Shown here piece after piece: positions 55,200-63,919 of a stretch of DNA of 64,000 nucleotides. The position numbers and the translations under genes were made by a program. The notes under the pieces were generated by a model. It was not told where the DNA came from. It saw only the letters and a list, made by a program, of their open reading frames with translations, and searched no databases. Numbering within the stretch: the first letter of the stretch is position 1; the number at the start of each line of letters is the position of its first letter. The stretch is from V1-33 sp039795165. GTDB taxonomy: Bacteria; Verrucomicrobiota; Verrucomicrobiia; Verrucomicrobiales; V1-33. The stretch lies in contig JBDKER010000007.1 in assembly GCA_039795165.1 (NCBI GenBank), forward strand, positions 72,537 to 136,536, read 5' to 3'.

Positions 55200-56627
55200 T
55201 CAGGGCGACGAAATCGAAAGCCGGAGGAACTGGCGGGGCTGGCTGGCGGAGACATGGACCGAGACCGATCGCGCGTGGGCCGGACCGGATTCTGTGGTGA
55301 TGGTGTCCGCGGTGAGGCTGGTCATGGGCTGACCTGCGGAACTGCGGGCGACGGCTGACCAAGGACCATCCGGCGACGTGGCGGACGAGACGGTGAGGGT
55401 GATGTCGGAGCGGGATGGGAAGCGGCGAAATGAGATGCCGAGGGGATGAGCCGGCGTGGCGGTGGGGAGGATCTCGGTGGAGGGCGCGAGGGGGTTGCCT
55501 CCGAGGGCGTACTCCGTGAGATTAGGAAGGCCGTCGCGATCCGGGTCGGCAGCGGGACTGGCGTCGGCGGCTGCATCAGGCGATCCCCAGAACGCCATGC
55601 GCCAGAGGGCCGACGGCGGCGGCGACGTGAGGCCGCGGAGGATGAGTGGGTAGAGGTGCTGAGCGCCATTGGGGTCGCCTCCATTGTCCGCAATCAGTAC
55701 GACCGAGTGAGCGTCCGAACCGAGGGCCGGCAGGGCTGGACCGAGGGCGATGCCTTCGAAGTTCCGGGTCGAGACCGAGCCGACATTGCGTTCCCAGAGG
55801 AGGGTTTTGGTGACGGCCACGTATGGAGTGGAGTCGAGGCTGGGGGCTTGACTTGTGTCCGTGGCGGCGGCGAAGCTGACGAGGTAGATGCGGTTGCGGA
55901 AGGAGGGAAGGAACGAAGTGCCGAGCGTTCGTTCGAGGACGAGGATCTGGCCATCCGGAAGTGCACAGAGGTCCGCAACACCGCTGCGCTCAAGGGAGGT
56001 CAGGGAACTGTCGAATCCGAAGGAATCGGTACGGTAGGCCCACTGACCCGACGGCTGAAGAGACTGATCGAATCTCTGGAGGCGGACGAGGGATCCGCTG
56101 CTGGCAGTGGAGAGAGCACTCTCCTGGGCGAGTGCTTCCTCATTGGCCGTCCAGAGGGTGCCCGCATTCCATGAACAGGATTCGAAGCCGAAGTTCTGGC
56201 GGTCGTTCTGGAGAATGACCGGGATGGGAAGGCTGCGGAGGAAATCGCCATCCGGGAGCGAGTGTTCGCGGAGGTAGCCACCGTCCGGCCATGCGCCTTC
56301 GTCGGAAACGAAGAACGAATTCCGTTCGCCGGACCATGCGATGCCCTCGAGGTCGTAGCCTGCGGCAAGGGTGAAAACCGCCGTCTGGCGGGCGCTGGTG
56401 ATGTGGCCGCTGGCCGGGTCGATGGCGATGTCGAGCTCGGCTGTCCTGCGTTCCCCGGCGGCGTCGCTGATCGCGAGCCATGAATTGGCAGCCAGCCATG
56501 TGATGCCGCTCAATTCTCCCGTGGGGGCTGTGAAGCTGAAGACGCCCTGTCCGGGGTCGGTGATGCTGAGTTGGGCGTTGGCGGATGATGCGGCGATTAG
56601 TGCGGCGCAGGCGGCAGCGGGCTTCAT
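55200..56627 (-). CDS. Secreted esterase-like phytase-family protein
   Basis: 475 residues from an ATG at 56627, with a signal peptide (MKPAAACAALIAASSANA). The main domain (about residues 20-330) is an esterase-like beta-propeller of the phytase-like family: LEGIAWSGERNSFFVSDEG, GFESCSWNAGTLWTANEEAL, SGSLVRLQRFDQSLQPSGQW and NFEGIALGP. A thrombospondin-type-3-like calcium repeat, DPDRDGLPNLTEYALGGNP, and a C-terminal beta-rich segment (FRRFPSRSDITLTVSS) follow; this tail is common in PVC exported proteins. The substrate is unknown. It ends 10 bp before the start of the murJ stop on the same strand, that is, it lies directly downstream of murJ. Confidence 0.85.
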   Translation of the reverse strand: MKPAAACAALIAASSANAQLSITDPGQGVFSFTAPTGELSGITWLAANSWLAISDAAGERRTAELDIAIDPASGHITSARQTAVFTLAAGYDLEGIAWSGERNSFFVSDEGAWPDGGYLREHSLPDGDFLRSLPIPVILQNDRQNFGFESCSWNAGTLWTANEEALAQESALSTASSGSLVRLQRFDQSLQPSGQWAYRTDSFGFDSSLTSLERSGVADLCALPDGQILVLERTLGTSFLPSFRNRIYLVSFAAATDTSQAPSLDSTPYVAVTKTLLWERNVGSVSTRNFEGIALGPALPALGSDAHSVVLIADNGGDPNGAQHLYPLILRGLTSPPPSALWRMAFWGSPDAAADASPAADPDRDGLPNLTEYALGGNPLAPSTEILPTATPAHPLGISFRRFPSRSDITLTVSSATSPDGPWSAVARSSAGQPMTSLTADTITTESGPAHARSVSVHVSASQPRQFLRLSISSP

Positions 56628-56637
56628 CGCACAGTAT

Positions 56638-58275
56638 TCAGCGGCGGCGGAAGCGCTCGAGTTTCCGGGAGACCATGTCCGAGAACTGCCGCACTTCCTC
56701 GAGGCCGGTGAGTTCGGCGAGCATGCCAAAGGCGGTAACCGAAGCCGTAATGGCAAGGCCGAGACCGACGGCGCGGCCAGTTTGGCCCAAGGTGCTCCAG
56801 TGCGGGGCAAGGGTGAAATTCCATGTGGCCCATGCGACGGCACTGAGGGCCGCCAGCGGCAGGAGGAGCCGGCCCGTGGAGGAGATCAGGCGCCGGGTTT
56901 CGAGGCCGCCGGTGAATTTCGCGAGGAAGAAGTAGAGGAGTACGAAATTGAGGGCAGCCACCGTGGTCGTGGTGAAGGCAAGGAACACGTGGTCCTTGCG
57001 GAGGACGTGAACGAAGACGTAATTCATGACCGCATTCACCGCGATGGAGAGAAAGGCTACGTACATCGGGATGCGGTTGCGGTCGATCGCCGTGAAGGCC
57101 GGTTGAATGATCTTGATGCAGGAATAGAAGACGAGGCCGATGGCATACCACTTGAGGATGGCAGCGGTTTCCACCGTTTCCCATGCAAGGAACTGGCCGC
57201 GTTCGTAGAGCACCGAAATGACCGGATGCGCGAGGAAGTAGAGGCCAGCGGCGCAGGGCAGGGTCAGGAATGTGACGAGGCGCAGGCCGCTGCCGATGAC
57301 CTCGCGGAAGCGGGAACTGATGCCGTCCGTGGCCACGCGGGAGATCACTGGGATGGTGAGGGTGGCAACCGTGACCCCGAAGACGCCAAGGGGAAGCTGC
57401 ATGAGCCGGAAAGCGACATTAAGCCATGAGGTCGGACCATTCTGGAGAGGCAGGGCCGCGGCAAAGCCGGTATTCACAAAGACATTCACCTGGACGGCGC
57501 TGCCTGCGATGATGGACGGGACCATGAGGCGGAGGACCCGCTGCACACTGCTGTCGTTCCATGTGAAATCCGGCCGGAAGCGGTAGCCGACCTTGCGGAG
57601 GGCGGGGATCTGCACAAGCAGCTGACCAAGGCCTCCGAGAAGGGTGCCAATGCTGAAGCCGATCATGCCATTGGCATCGAGGCCCTTGACCGAGCGGTCG
57701 TCGAGGATCCACGCGAGCCCGAATCCTCCGACGATGGAAAGAATATTGAAGCAGCTGCTCGCCATGGCCGGAATGCCGAAGACCTTCTTGGCATTGAGCA
57801 TGCCCATGATGAGGGCGGCGAGCGATACCAGCATGATGAAGGGGAACATGATCTGGGTGAGGAGGACCGTGAAGCCCTGCTTATCCATGTTCCATTTATA
57901 GAGCAGCATGCCCACGATGGGTTTTGCCGAAGCGATGCCGATGAGTGAAATGATGCTCATGACGACGGCCGCCATGGTGAGCATGCGGTGAGCGAGGGCC
58001 CATGCCGTGGCATCGCCTTCCGTTTTCATCTTCTGACTGAAGACGGTGATGAAAGCCGTGGAGAGAGCGCCTTCTGCAAAGAGATCGCGCAGCAGATTCG
58101 GCAACCGGAAGGCAGCGATGAACGTGTCGCGGAGGCCCCCATTGAAGTACGAAGCGAACATCATTTCGCGCACGAGGCCGAGCACGCGGCTGCTCATGAC
58201 GGCGAGGGCGACGAGACCGGTGGCCTTGGCCGACGCAGGCTTTTCGTCGTCGTGGTCTGTCGGTTGGCGGCTCAT
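56638..58275 (-). CDS. murJ: Lipid II flippase MurJ (MviN)
   Basis: 545 residues with 14 predicted helices. MurJ moves lipid II to the outer face of the inner membrane in peptidoglycan synthesis. Family hallmarks are RVLGLVREMMFASYFN near the N-terminus, DTFIAAFRLPNLLRDLFAEGALS and TAFITVFSQ, the charged helix-7 region, and VISVLYERGQFLAWETVETA. The start ATG overlaps the stop of the tsaC gene by 4 bp (ATGA on minus), so the two are translated together. The N-terminus (MSRQPTDHDDEKPASAK) is a hydrophilic extension. Order tsaC-murJ-esterase is co-directional. Confidence 0.96.
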   Translation of the reverse strand: MSRQPTDHDDEKPASAKATGLVALAVMSSRVLGLVREMMFASYFNGGLRDTFIAAFRLPNLLRDLFAEGALSTAFITVFSQKMKTEGDATAWALAHRMLTMAAVVMSIISLIGIASAKPIVGMLLYKWNMDKQGFTVLLTQIMFPFIMLVSLAALIMGMLNAKKVFGIPAMASSCFNILSIVGGFGLAWILDDRSVKGLDANGMIGFSIGTLLGGLGQLLVQIPALRKVGYRFRPDFTWNDSSVQRVLRLMVPSIIAGSAVQVNVFVNTGFAAALPLQNGPTSWLNVAFRLMQLPLGVFGVTVATLTIPVISRVATDGISSRFREVIGSGLRLVTFLTLPCAAGLYFLAHPVISVLYERGQFLAWETVETAAILKWYAIGLVFYSCIKIIQPAFTAIDRNRIPMYVAFLSIAVNAVMNYVFVHVLRKDHVFLAFTTTTVAALNFVLLYFFLAKFTGGLETRRLISSTGRLLLPLAALSAVAWATWNFTLAPHWSTLGQTGRAVGLGLAITASVTAFGMLAELTGLEEVRQFSDMVSRKLERFRRR

Positions 58276-59351
58276 GGGTTGGTCGCAGGCCGGGCGGCGC
58301 GGCGGAGTCGTTCCATGATGGCAACCCCAAGGCCGCGGTCCGGGACCGGTTCCGCAATGATTTCGTCGACCCCGGATTCGTCGAGCTGGCGGAGCGCATG
58401 GAAGAAGCGGACAGCGGCTTCCGGCAGTTTGCCTTTGCCCGGGCTCAGCACGACCATGTGTTCCCAGCAGGAAAGACCAGCGGCACCGTCGTCGGGGTCG
58501 CCCCGGTAGCTGAGGAGACCATAGCGGCGTCCCGCGACCGGGCTGAAGACTTCTTCCGGCTCAAGGAGGCGGAGAGGGGTGCGCGGTGCGTAGTGCGACG
58601 CCAGCATGCCCGGAGCTTCCGGGCTGTCCGGCTGGTCCGTTCCCGGAACCTGATTGGCGAACTCGACGCGACCGAACGGTTTGAGGTCGTCTTTCGTGAT
58701 CGGTCCCGCGCGCAGCACGCGGAGAATCGGTTTGGGAGAACCGGGGAGGACCTTGACGATGGTCGATTCAAGGCCCGCGTGGCAGGCACCGCCATCAACG
58801 ATGAGCGGGATGCGGCCGTCGAGTTCGCTGAGCACCGCGGCCGCCGAGGTCGGACTGATGCGGCCGAAGCGGTTGGCGCTGGGTGCGGCCAGCGGTCGCT
58901 TCAGGCTCGTGATGATGCGCTGGAAAATGGGATTGGCACTCTGGCGGACGGCCACCGTGGGAAGGCCCGCCGTGACAACGTCCGGGACGTCCGGGTTCTT
59001 TGGAAGGATCAGCGTGAGCGGCCCGGGCCAGAAGTGTTCCATCAACTGAAGGACCGTCGCCTCGGTCTCCGGAGGAATGCTCGCGATTTCCGGGAGCCTG
59101 CTGCGGTGGGGCAGGTGAACAATGAGAGGATCGAATGACGGACGTTCCTTGGCCGCGAAGATCTTCGCGACGGCCTCCGGATTCGTGGCGTCGGCGGCGA
59201 GTCCGTACACGGTTTCCGTGGGAAGCGCGACGGTTTCTCCGGCGGCCAGCAGCTCCACGGCGCGCTGGACCGTCTCCTTCAGGTGGTCGGGTCGGTCCGT
59301 GGTGGCGGTTTCAGTTTGCATGCGGATGGGGCGGATTTTCTGCACTGACAA
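58272..59351 (-). CDS. tsaC: L-threonylcarbamoyladenylate synthase (Sua5/YrdC type)
   Basis: 359 residues, the long two-domain Sua5 form rather than the short YrdC. It makes threonylcarbamoyl-AMP from Thr, bicarbonate and ATP for t6A37 of ANN-decoding tRNAs. The YrdC domain (about residues 25-215) shows GETVALPTETVYGLAADATN and AKERPSFDPLIVHL, with KRPLAAPSANRFGRISPTSA; the Sua5 domain (about 240-355) follows a linker with GMLASHYAPRTPLRLL. The ATG at 59351 was used; an ATG at 59321 (MQTETATTD) is an equally plausible start. It overlaps murJ by 4 bp. Confidence 0.95.
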   Translation of the reverse strand: MSVQKIRPIRMQTETATTDRPDHLKETVQRAVELLAAGETVALPTETVYGLAADATNPEAVAKIFAAKERPSFDPLIVHLPHRSRLPEIASIPPETEATVLQLMEHFWPGPLTLILPKNPDVPDVVTAGLPTVAVRQSANPIFQRIITSLKRPLAAPSANRFGRISPTSAAAVLSELDGRIPLIVDGGACHAGLESTIVKVLPGSPKPILRVLRAGPITKDDLKPFGRVEFANQVPGTDQPDSPEAPGMLASHYAPRTPLRLLEPEEVFSPVAGRRYGLLSYRGDPDDGAAGLSCWEHMVVLSPGKGKLPEAAVRFFHALRQLDESGVDEIIAEPVPDRGLGVAIMERLRRAARPATNP

Positions 59352-59437
59352 TCCTCAGGGAGCAAACGCGTTCCTGCATGCGGCAATGCCGCGTGCTTGC
59401 GTCGGCGGGGAAATGCCGTGATGGATGGAATGACGAG

Positions 59438-60013
59438 ATGATGCAGGCACAAGGGAAGCCATCCACTGTTCCGCTCAATGTGGTCCTGATCGGGTTCATG
59501 GGCTGCGGGAAGTCCACGCTCGGGCCGCGGCTGGCCGAGAAACTGCGCTTCCGTTTTGTGGACACTGATCATCTCGTGGTGCGGCGGGCAGGGCGCAGTA
59601 TCCCGGCGCTTTTCGCGGCTGAGGGAGAAGCCGGCTTCCGGAAGCGCGAATCGGCCGTGCTCGATGAACTCCTGGCAGGCAAGGGACGCATGGTGGTCGC
59701 AACCGGGGGAGGCATTGTGACCGTACCGGAGAACATTCCGAAACTGAAGCGCCTTGGCTGCGTGATCTGGCTGGACACACCGGAAGCGGCCATTTGGGAA
59801 CGGGTTTCGCGGAATCAGGAACGCCCGCTGCTGCGGACGGAGAACCCGCGGGAAACCGTGCGCACCCTGCTCGAGGCACGACGCCCACTGTACCGCGCCG
59901 CCGCGGACATTGAAAGCGACAGCAGCGATCTGACCCCCGACGAAGCGGCCTACGGTCTGGCCGAGTGTGCCCGCATGCATTTTGCAGGATGGCGTCCGGC
60001 TGAAAACGGGTGA
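59438..60013 (+). CDS. aroK: Shikimate kinase
   Basis: 191 residues. It phosphorylates shikimate at the 3-hydroxyl, the step directly before EPSP synthase. Walker A GFMGCGKST, the shikimate-binding DTDHLV (DxD), FRKRESAVL (Arg and Glu), the glycine motif VVATGGGIV and the LID Arg in NQERPLL are all in place. Two ATG codons stand in tandem (59438 and 59441); a longer frame upstream is antisense to tsaC and not protein-like. The downstream queG gene begins 7 bp after its stop. Fully canonical, unlike the AroA-family protein of the window. Confidence 0.95.
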   Translation: MMQAQGKPSTVPLNVVLIGFMGCGKSTLGPRLAEKLRFRFVDTDHLVVRRAGRSIPALFAAEGEAGFRKRESAVLDELLAGKGRMVVATGGGIVTVPENIPKLKRLGCVIWLDTPEAAIWERVSRNQERPLLRTENPRETVRTLLEARRPLYRAAADIESDSSDLTPDEAAYGLAECARMHFAGWRPAENG

Positions 60014-60020
60014 TGCAGCC

Positions 60021-61088
60021 ATGGCAGAGGAACCGGAGCATGAGGAAGCCGCGATGCGGAGGAGGCGGCTCCGTACGGTGGCGGCTGCGCTGGGATTCGA
60101 CGAACTGCGGGTGGCGGCGGTGACGGGCCCGGCCGCGCAGGCCGGTCGTTTTCTGAAATGGCTGGAAGATGGCGCGCACGGCAGCATGAACTGGCTGGCA
60201 AAGGAACCGGGACGTCGGGTGGATCCCCGCGAAGTGCTGCCCGGCTGCCGCTCCGTAATCAGCGTGGCCCTCAACTATCTCCCTCCTGAGACCAACCATC
60301 CGCTGCGGGAGGGGGCACGCGGGAAATTTGCGCGGTACGCCCACGGAGACGATTACCACGGCATCATGGAAGCGCGTCTGCGCGATCTCGCGGCCGAGGT
60401 CGAAGCCCTTGGCGGAACCCATCGCTACTACGTGGACACTGGACCGGTGCTGGAGAGGGACTGGGCCAGTGCGGCCGGACTCGGCTGGAATGGGAAAAGC
60501 ACCGTCCAGATTCACCGCCGTCTCGGCACATGGTTCTTTCTTGGCGAAATCCTGACAACTCTCGTTGTGGCGCCCGATGAAGCCTCGCGGGACCACTGCG
60601 GCAACTGCACCCGCTGCATGCTAGCCTGCCCGACTCAGGCCATCACGGCCCCGCACCGCATGGATGCGCGGCGCTGTCTTTCCTACCTGACCATCGAACA
60701 CAAAGGAAGCATCCCCGAGGAATTCCGCAGGGCACTGGGCGACCGCATCTATGGCTGCGATGACTGTCTGGAGGTCTGTCCGTGGAACCGGTTCGCGGTG
60801 GCCTCGCGCGAGCAGGCCTTTGCCGCGCGGCCGTTTGTGCATGGCTGGCTCCTGCGGGAATTTCTTGAACTGAACGATGCCGGCTTCCGGGAACTGTTCC
60901 GGTGGTCCCCCGTGAAGCGGATTGGACGTCCGGCCTTTCTGCGGAACGTCTGCGTGGCCCTCGGAAATGTGGGCGGTCAAGACGACCTCGCAGCGCTGCG
61001 GCGGGCCGCCGAGGATCCCGATCCCCTCATCGCCGAACATGCCCGCTGGGCGCTGGCCGAAGTCGAAGCCAGGCTGCGGAGCCAGTGA
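60021..61088 (+). CDS. queG: Epoxyqueuosine reductase QueG
   Basis: 355 residues. It reduces epoxyqueuosine to queuosine in tRNA using cobalamin and two 4Fe-4S clusters. LEDGAHGSMNWL, the cobalamin/substrate segment YVDTGPVLERDWASAAGLGWNG, the first cluster CGNCTRCMLACPT (about residues 193-205), the second YGCDDCLEVCPWN and a HEAT-like C-terminus (LRNVCVALGNVGGQDDLAAL) are all visible. The ATG at 60021 was chosen because it opens the conserved region and is 7 bp downstream of aroK. An upstream start would overlap aroK by more than 40 bp. Confidence 0.96.
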   Translation: MAEEPEHEEAAMRRRRLRTVAAALGFDELRVAAVTGPAAQAGRFLKWLEDGAHGSMNWLAKEPGRRVDPREVLPGCRSVISVALNYLPPETNHPLREGARGKFARYAHGDDYHGIMEARLRDLAAEVEALGGTHRYYVDTGPVLERDWASAAGLGWNGKSTVQIHRRLGTWFFLGEILTTLVVAPDEASRDHCGNCTRCMLACPTQAITAPHRMDARRCLSYLTIEHKGSIPEEFRRALGDRIYGCDDCLEVCPWNRFAVASREQAFAARPFVHGWLLREFLELNDAGFRELFRWSPVKRIGRPAFLRNVCVALGNVGGQDDLAALRRAAEDPDPLIAEHARWALAEVEARLRSQ

Positions 61089-61134
61089 GGCCCGGTACCG
61101 CCGCCGATTTCCCGTTGGCGGAAGCCAAGACTCC

Positions 61135-61665
61135 ATGAGATCGCACGGCATGATTCCCTTCCGGAAGCTTCCACGGATTCTGCCGCCGCTGCTGCTGTGC
61201 ATGATGGCAGGGGCGGACGACGAAGCGAAGAAATCGCATCCGCTGGTCGGCACCGTCGATGCCCGGGGAAATCTGATCCTGCACGTCTTCAGCGCAGCCA
61301 AGGACGCAGAGCGACCGGCTGCCCTTGTCAGCGATTATGGCGTCGTGCTCTGCCGATCCCGCGACTGGGTGCTGTTCGTGCTGGCCGACCGCGCAAGGCA
61401 GAGGGTCCTTGAGTTCACTAATTTCGGCGATTTCGAAAAAGCGCTCGCCGCCCTTCCGAAAGGCAGTGAAATCACTGTCTACGACCGCTGTCTGCTGCCC
61501 GAGTTCTACGACTTCTATCCCGTCCATGAGGAACTCGGGCAGAAATTCCGGCGCACCTGCGCCCAAAGGGGGCTGAAGGTCGCCGAAGACACCCGCACCA
61601 CCTGTACCTGCACGGCCACCGCGCCTCCCGAACCCGCGAAGGCAGCGCCCGCAGGAAAACAATGA
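61135..61665 (+). CDS. Hypothetical exported protein
   Basis: 176 residues. The N-terminus (MRSHGMIPFRKLPRILPPLLLCMMAGA) looks like a signal peptide; ATG 61150 is an alternative start. The mature domain (HPLVGTVDARGNLILHVFSA, then DWVLFVLADRARQRVLEFTN, then FYPVHEELGQKFRRTCAQRG) has several cysteines, including CTCT near the end, and a Pro/Ala-rich tail. I do not recognise the family. Its stop overlaps the next gene's ATG by 4 bp (ATGA), so the two are coupled. Predicted location is the periplasm. Confidence 0.7.
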   Translation: MRSHGMIPFRKLPRILPPLLLCMMAGADDEAKKSHPLVGTVDARGNLILHVFSAAKDAERPAALVSDYGVVLCRSRDWVLFVLADRARQRVLEFTNFGDFEKALAALPKGSEITVYDRCLLPEFYDFYPVHEELGQKFRRTCAQRGLKVAEDTRTTCTCTATAPPEPAKAAPAGKQ

Positions 61666-62114
61666 ACCCGGACTCTGTCAGGGAACCCGCCAGACCGGAC
61701 TCCAGCGGGAATGCCAGCTCCGATGCCGAATTGCTGGGCCGGATCGCTGAACTGCTCTGCGAATGTCAGGGCTTCCCGCGGGAACGCGTAACGCCGGAAA
61801 CGACACTGCAGGGCGATGCCGGTATGGATGGAGACGACGCCCGGGAATTCCTCGCCGCCTTCGCGAGTACCTTCGATGTCAGTCTCGACGGCCTGCGGTT
61901 TGCCGATCACTTCAGCGAAGAAGGCTTTCCAGTCGCTGCAGGATTCCTTCTGATGATTGCAGGCATCAGCACCGTCCTCTGGCCATGGTGCCTGCCCGGT
62001 TGGCTCGCCGCAGCATGGTGGTGGCAACGCCGCTGTGCCCGGAAACGCCGGGAACTCACGGTGGCAGACCTCCTGCGGTCCGCGCGCACCGGGCACTGGG
62101 TGGAACCCGGCTGA
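61662..62114 (+). CDS. DUF1493-like protein with C-terminal membrane segment
   Basis: 150 residues. An acyl-carrier-like four-helix domain (about residues 25-85: RIAELLCECQGFPRERVTPE, then GMDGDDAREFLAAFASTF, then FADHFSEEG) matches the DUF1493 pattern. At the position of the phosphopantetheine serine there is Asp-Asp, so it cannot carry an acyl arm in the standard way. A hydrophobic helix follows (FLLMIAGISTVLWPWCLPGW), then a basic tail with the family ending ELTVADLLRSARTGHW. Its ATG overlaps the stop of the previous gene. Function unknown; the ACP-like fold is known, its role here is not. Confidence 0.75.
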   Translation: MNPDSVREPARPDSSGNASSDAELLGRIAELLCECQGFPRERVTPETTLQGDAGMDGDDAREFLAAFASTFDVSLDGLRFADHFSEEGFPVAAGFLLMIAGISTVLWPWCLPGWLAAAWWWQRRCARKRRELTVADLLRSARTGHWVEPG

Positions 62115-62143
62115 GATGGCGCGGGTTCAAGTCGTGGCGGCGT

Positions 62144-62977
62144 CTATGCCTCGCTATCCACGCGGTACTGCGAAAGGTGCCGCAGCCGATCCCTCAGCGC
62201 TTCAAGCCGATGGAATGATTCGGACCCGCTTCTGCCGAGGATTTCCGGATTCCTCAGCAGGACCGACGTGCCTGTCATGCAGACCATGAGCATGCCCTTT
62301 CCGCCGCCCACTTCCGCGTAGTCAATGTCTGCGGCGATCACGGCGTTCGCCCCCAGATCAAGAGCCTCCATTCGGAGAATGCCTTTGCAGATGTTTTCCC
62401 CAGCCTTGATTTTCTCATTGTAGGCTTTCGATTGGGCACCGGCAATGTCCGTGAACGAAGCCGTGAACTCGGCAAACACGCCGGTGCCAGTGGTCGTCTG
62501 TGCAGTGACAAGCCCGCAGACCGTGTAGTCCCAGTGCAGCGGCGACTGCAGCGACAGAATCGGGATGCTGGCAAGATCCGCCTGAATCCTGCGCACTAGA
62601 TCTTCCCGTTCCCTCCGAAGGCTTTCCTGGTGCTCCGCCAAAAGACCAAGGCCGCACTTCCCGCAACGATGCGTCGCCTGCGCCGGACTGTATTCATTGA
62701 TCAGGGCCACGGCATCCGGCGGCAGGAGGGCATTCGATGCGAAGACGCCGACATGGATCTTCTCACCGCAGGCCGGACACTCCGTGACGCCTACCGCCGC
62801 TGCAGGTGCCGCTTCCGCAAACTGATACTCGTACAGGGGACGCCAGTTCTCATGCGACGCGTCGGTGACCAGTGTCGTTGACTTTATCATTCCAGCCCTG
62901 TGCAGACCCTTCAATTCCCCAGAAGACACCAGCCCCGCAGGCTGGCCGGACTCGTCCAAGTAATAGTACTGCTTCAT
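62144..62977 (-). CDS. GYF_2 - zinc ribbon - YbjQ fusion protein
   Basis: 277 residues from ATG 62977. Domain order: GYF_2/DUF4339 (residues 1-52, YYYLDESGQPAGLVSSGELK with WRPLYEYQ), a zinc-ribbon-like Cys pair set (C67-x2-C70 and C105-x2-C108), a short coiled stretch (ESLRREREDLVRRIQADL) and a C-terminal YbjQ/UPF0145 domain (about 150-242, GLVTAQTTTGTGVFAEFT, then GILRMEALDLGANAVIAADI). YbjQ proteins form pentamers and may bind metal; GYF_2 is a protein-interaction module common in PVC genomes. No membrane helix is visible. It lies directly next to the repeat block. Confidence 0.85.
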   Translation of the reverse strand: MKQYYYLDESGQPAGLVSSGELKGLHRAGMIKSTTLVTDASHENWRPLYEYQFAEAAPAAAVGVTECPACGEKIHVGVFASNALLPPDAVALINEYSPAQATHRCGKCGLGLLAEHQESLRREREDLVRRIQADLASIPILSLQSPLHWDYTVCGLVTAQTTTGTGVFAEFTASFTDIAGAQSKAYNEKIKAGENICKGILRMEALDLGANAVIAADIDYAEVGGGKGMLMVCMTGTSVLLRNPEILGRSGSESFHRLEALRDRLRHLSQYRVDSEA

Positions 62978-63111
62978 GAGAATTGGTAAAGTCAATACAC
63001 TTTGTATACGCAGCCATCAAAAATCGCAACGTTAAAATGCAATGGTTTCCCGAGCAAGAAAGCCAAGCAACAAACAAGCATTTGAAAACACGCCGCAAGC
63101 ATGTGGACACG

Positions 63112-63415
63112 CAAGCATGTGGACAGACCTTTTGCGCCAGCACCAACAGCGCTACAAACAGTGTTAACGACTGAGGGGAAGCTACCCGCTACCTCCAACA
63201 AGCGGACGGACCTTCTTGCTGGTTTCTCCCGCGCCGTCGACGGCAGTTTTGCGACAAGCGGGACACAAGCATGTGGACAGACCTTTTGCGCCAGCACCAA
63301 CAGCGCTACAAACAGTGTTAACGACTGAGGGGAAGCTACCCGCTACCTCCAACAAGCGGACGGACCTTCTTGCTGGTTTCTCCCGCGCCGTCGACGGCAG
63401 TTTTGCGACAAGCGG
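63112..63415. repeat. Perfect tandem duplication, 154-bp period
   Basis: The 150 bp at 63112-63261 recur without any difference at 63266-63415. Each copy holds two cores (the CAAGCATGTGG and the ACAAGCGGACGG forms) and the unique segment GTGTTAACGACTGAGGGG. Perfect identity points to a recent duplication. Confidence 0.95.
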
Positions 63416-63469
63416 ACAGGCCTTCTGGCTGGAGTTCAGCGGACGCGGGGAGCGACAGGAGCGACAAGC

Positions 63470-63856
63470 GAGAGCGACAAGCGGACAGACCTTCTGGCTG
63501 GAGGAGAGCGACAAGCGGACAGACCTTCTGGCTGGAGTTCATCCTACCCACCCACGAGGAACAGCCGACAAGCGGACAAAGCCGACAGGTGGACAGACCT
63601 TCTGGCTGGTGTTTTCAGCAAGCCGACAGGTGGACAGACCTTTTCCACGCACATTCTGGCTAGAGAGCGACAAGCGGACAGACCTTCTGGCTGGAGGAGA
63701 GCGACAAGCGGACAGACCTTCTGGCTGGAGTTCATCCTACCCACCCACGAGGAACAGCCGACAAGCGGACAAAGCCGACAGGTGGACAGACCTTCTGGCT
63801 GGTGTTTTCAGCAAGCCGACAGGTGGACAGACCTTTTCCACGCACATTCTGGCTAG
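63470..63856. repeat. Perfect tandem duplication, 193-bp period
   Basis: The 193 bp at 63470-63662 are repeated exactly at 63663-63855. Each copy has four cores and a unique stretch (TTCATCCTACCCACCCACGA). The junction is seamless, as expected from unequal crossing-over or replication slippage between cores. Confidence 0.96.
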
Positions 63857-63919
63857 GAGGGAAGCCGACAGGTGGACAGACCTTCTGGCTGGAGTTTTCA
63901 GCGGACGCGCATTTGAGGT

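Larger units (their letters stand above)
63095..63905. repeat. Block of clustered short repeats with a roughly 25-bp core
   Basis: About 14 copies of the core GACARRCCTT (typically ACAAGCGGACAGACCTTCTG followed by GCTGG) lie in 800 bp, spaced unevenly at about 34-85 bp. Variants differ in the first part (ACAAGCGG, ACAGGTGG or CAAGCATGTGG) and the last part (CTTCTGGCTGG, CTTCTTGCTGG or CTTTTGCGCC). The copies are all in one orientation. They can be read without stops in more than one frame, which gives false genes on both strands. No flanking transposase. Function unknown; it separates the YbjQ-like gene from the next plus-strand gene. Confidence 0.93.

Noticed and set aside
63095..63905. CRISPR array
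   Set aside because: Repeats vary in sequence, spacing is irregular, the would-be spacers are themselves duplicated and there are no cas genes.
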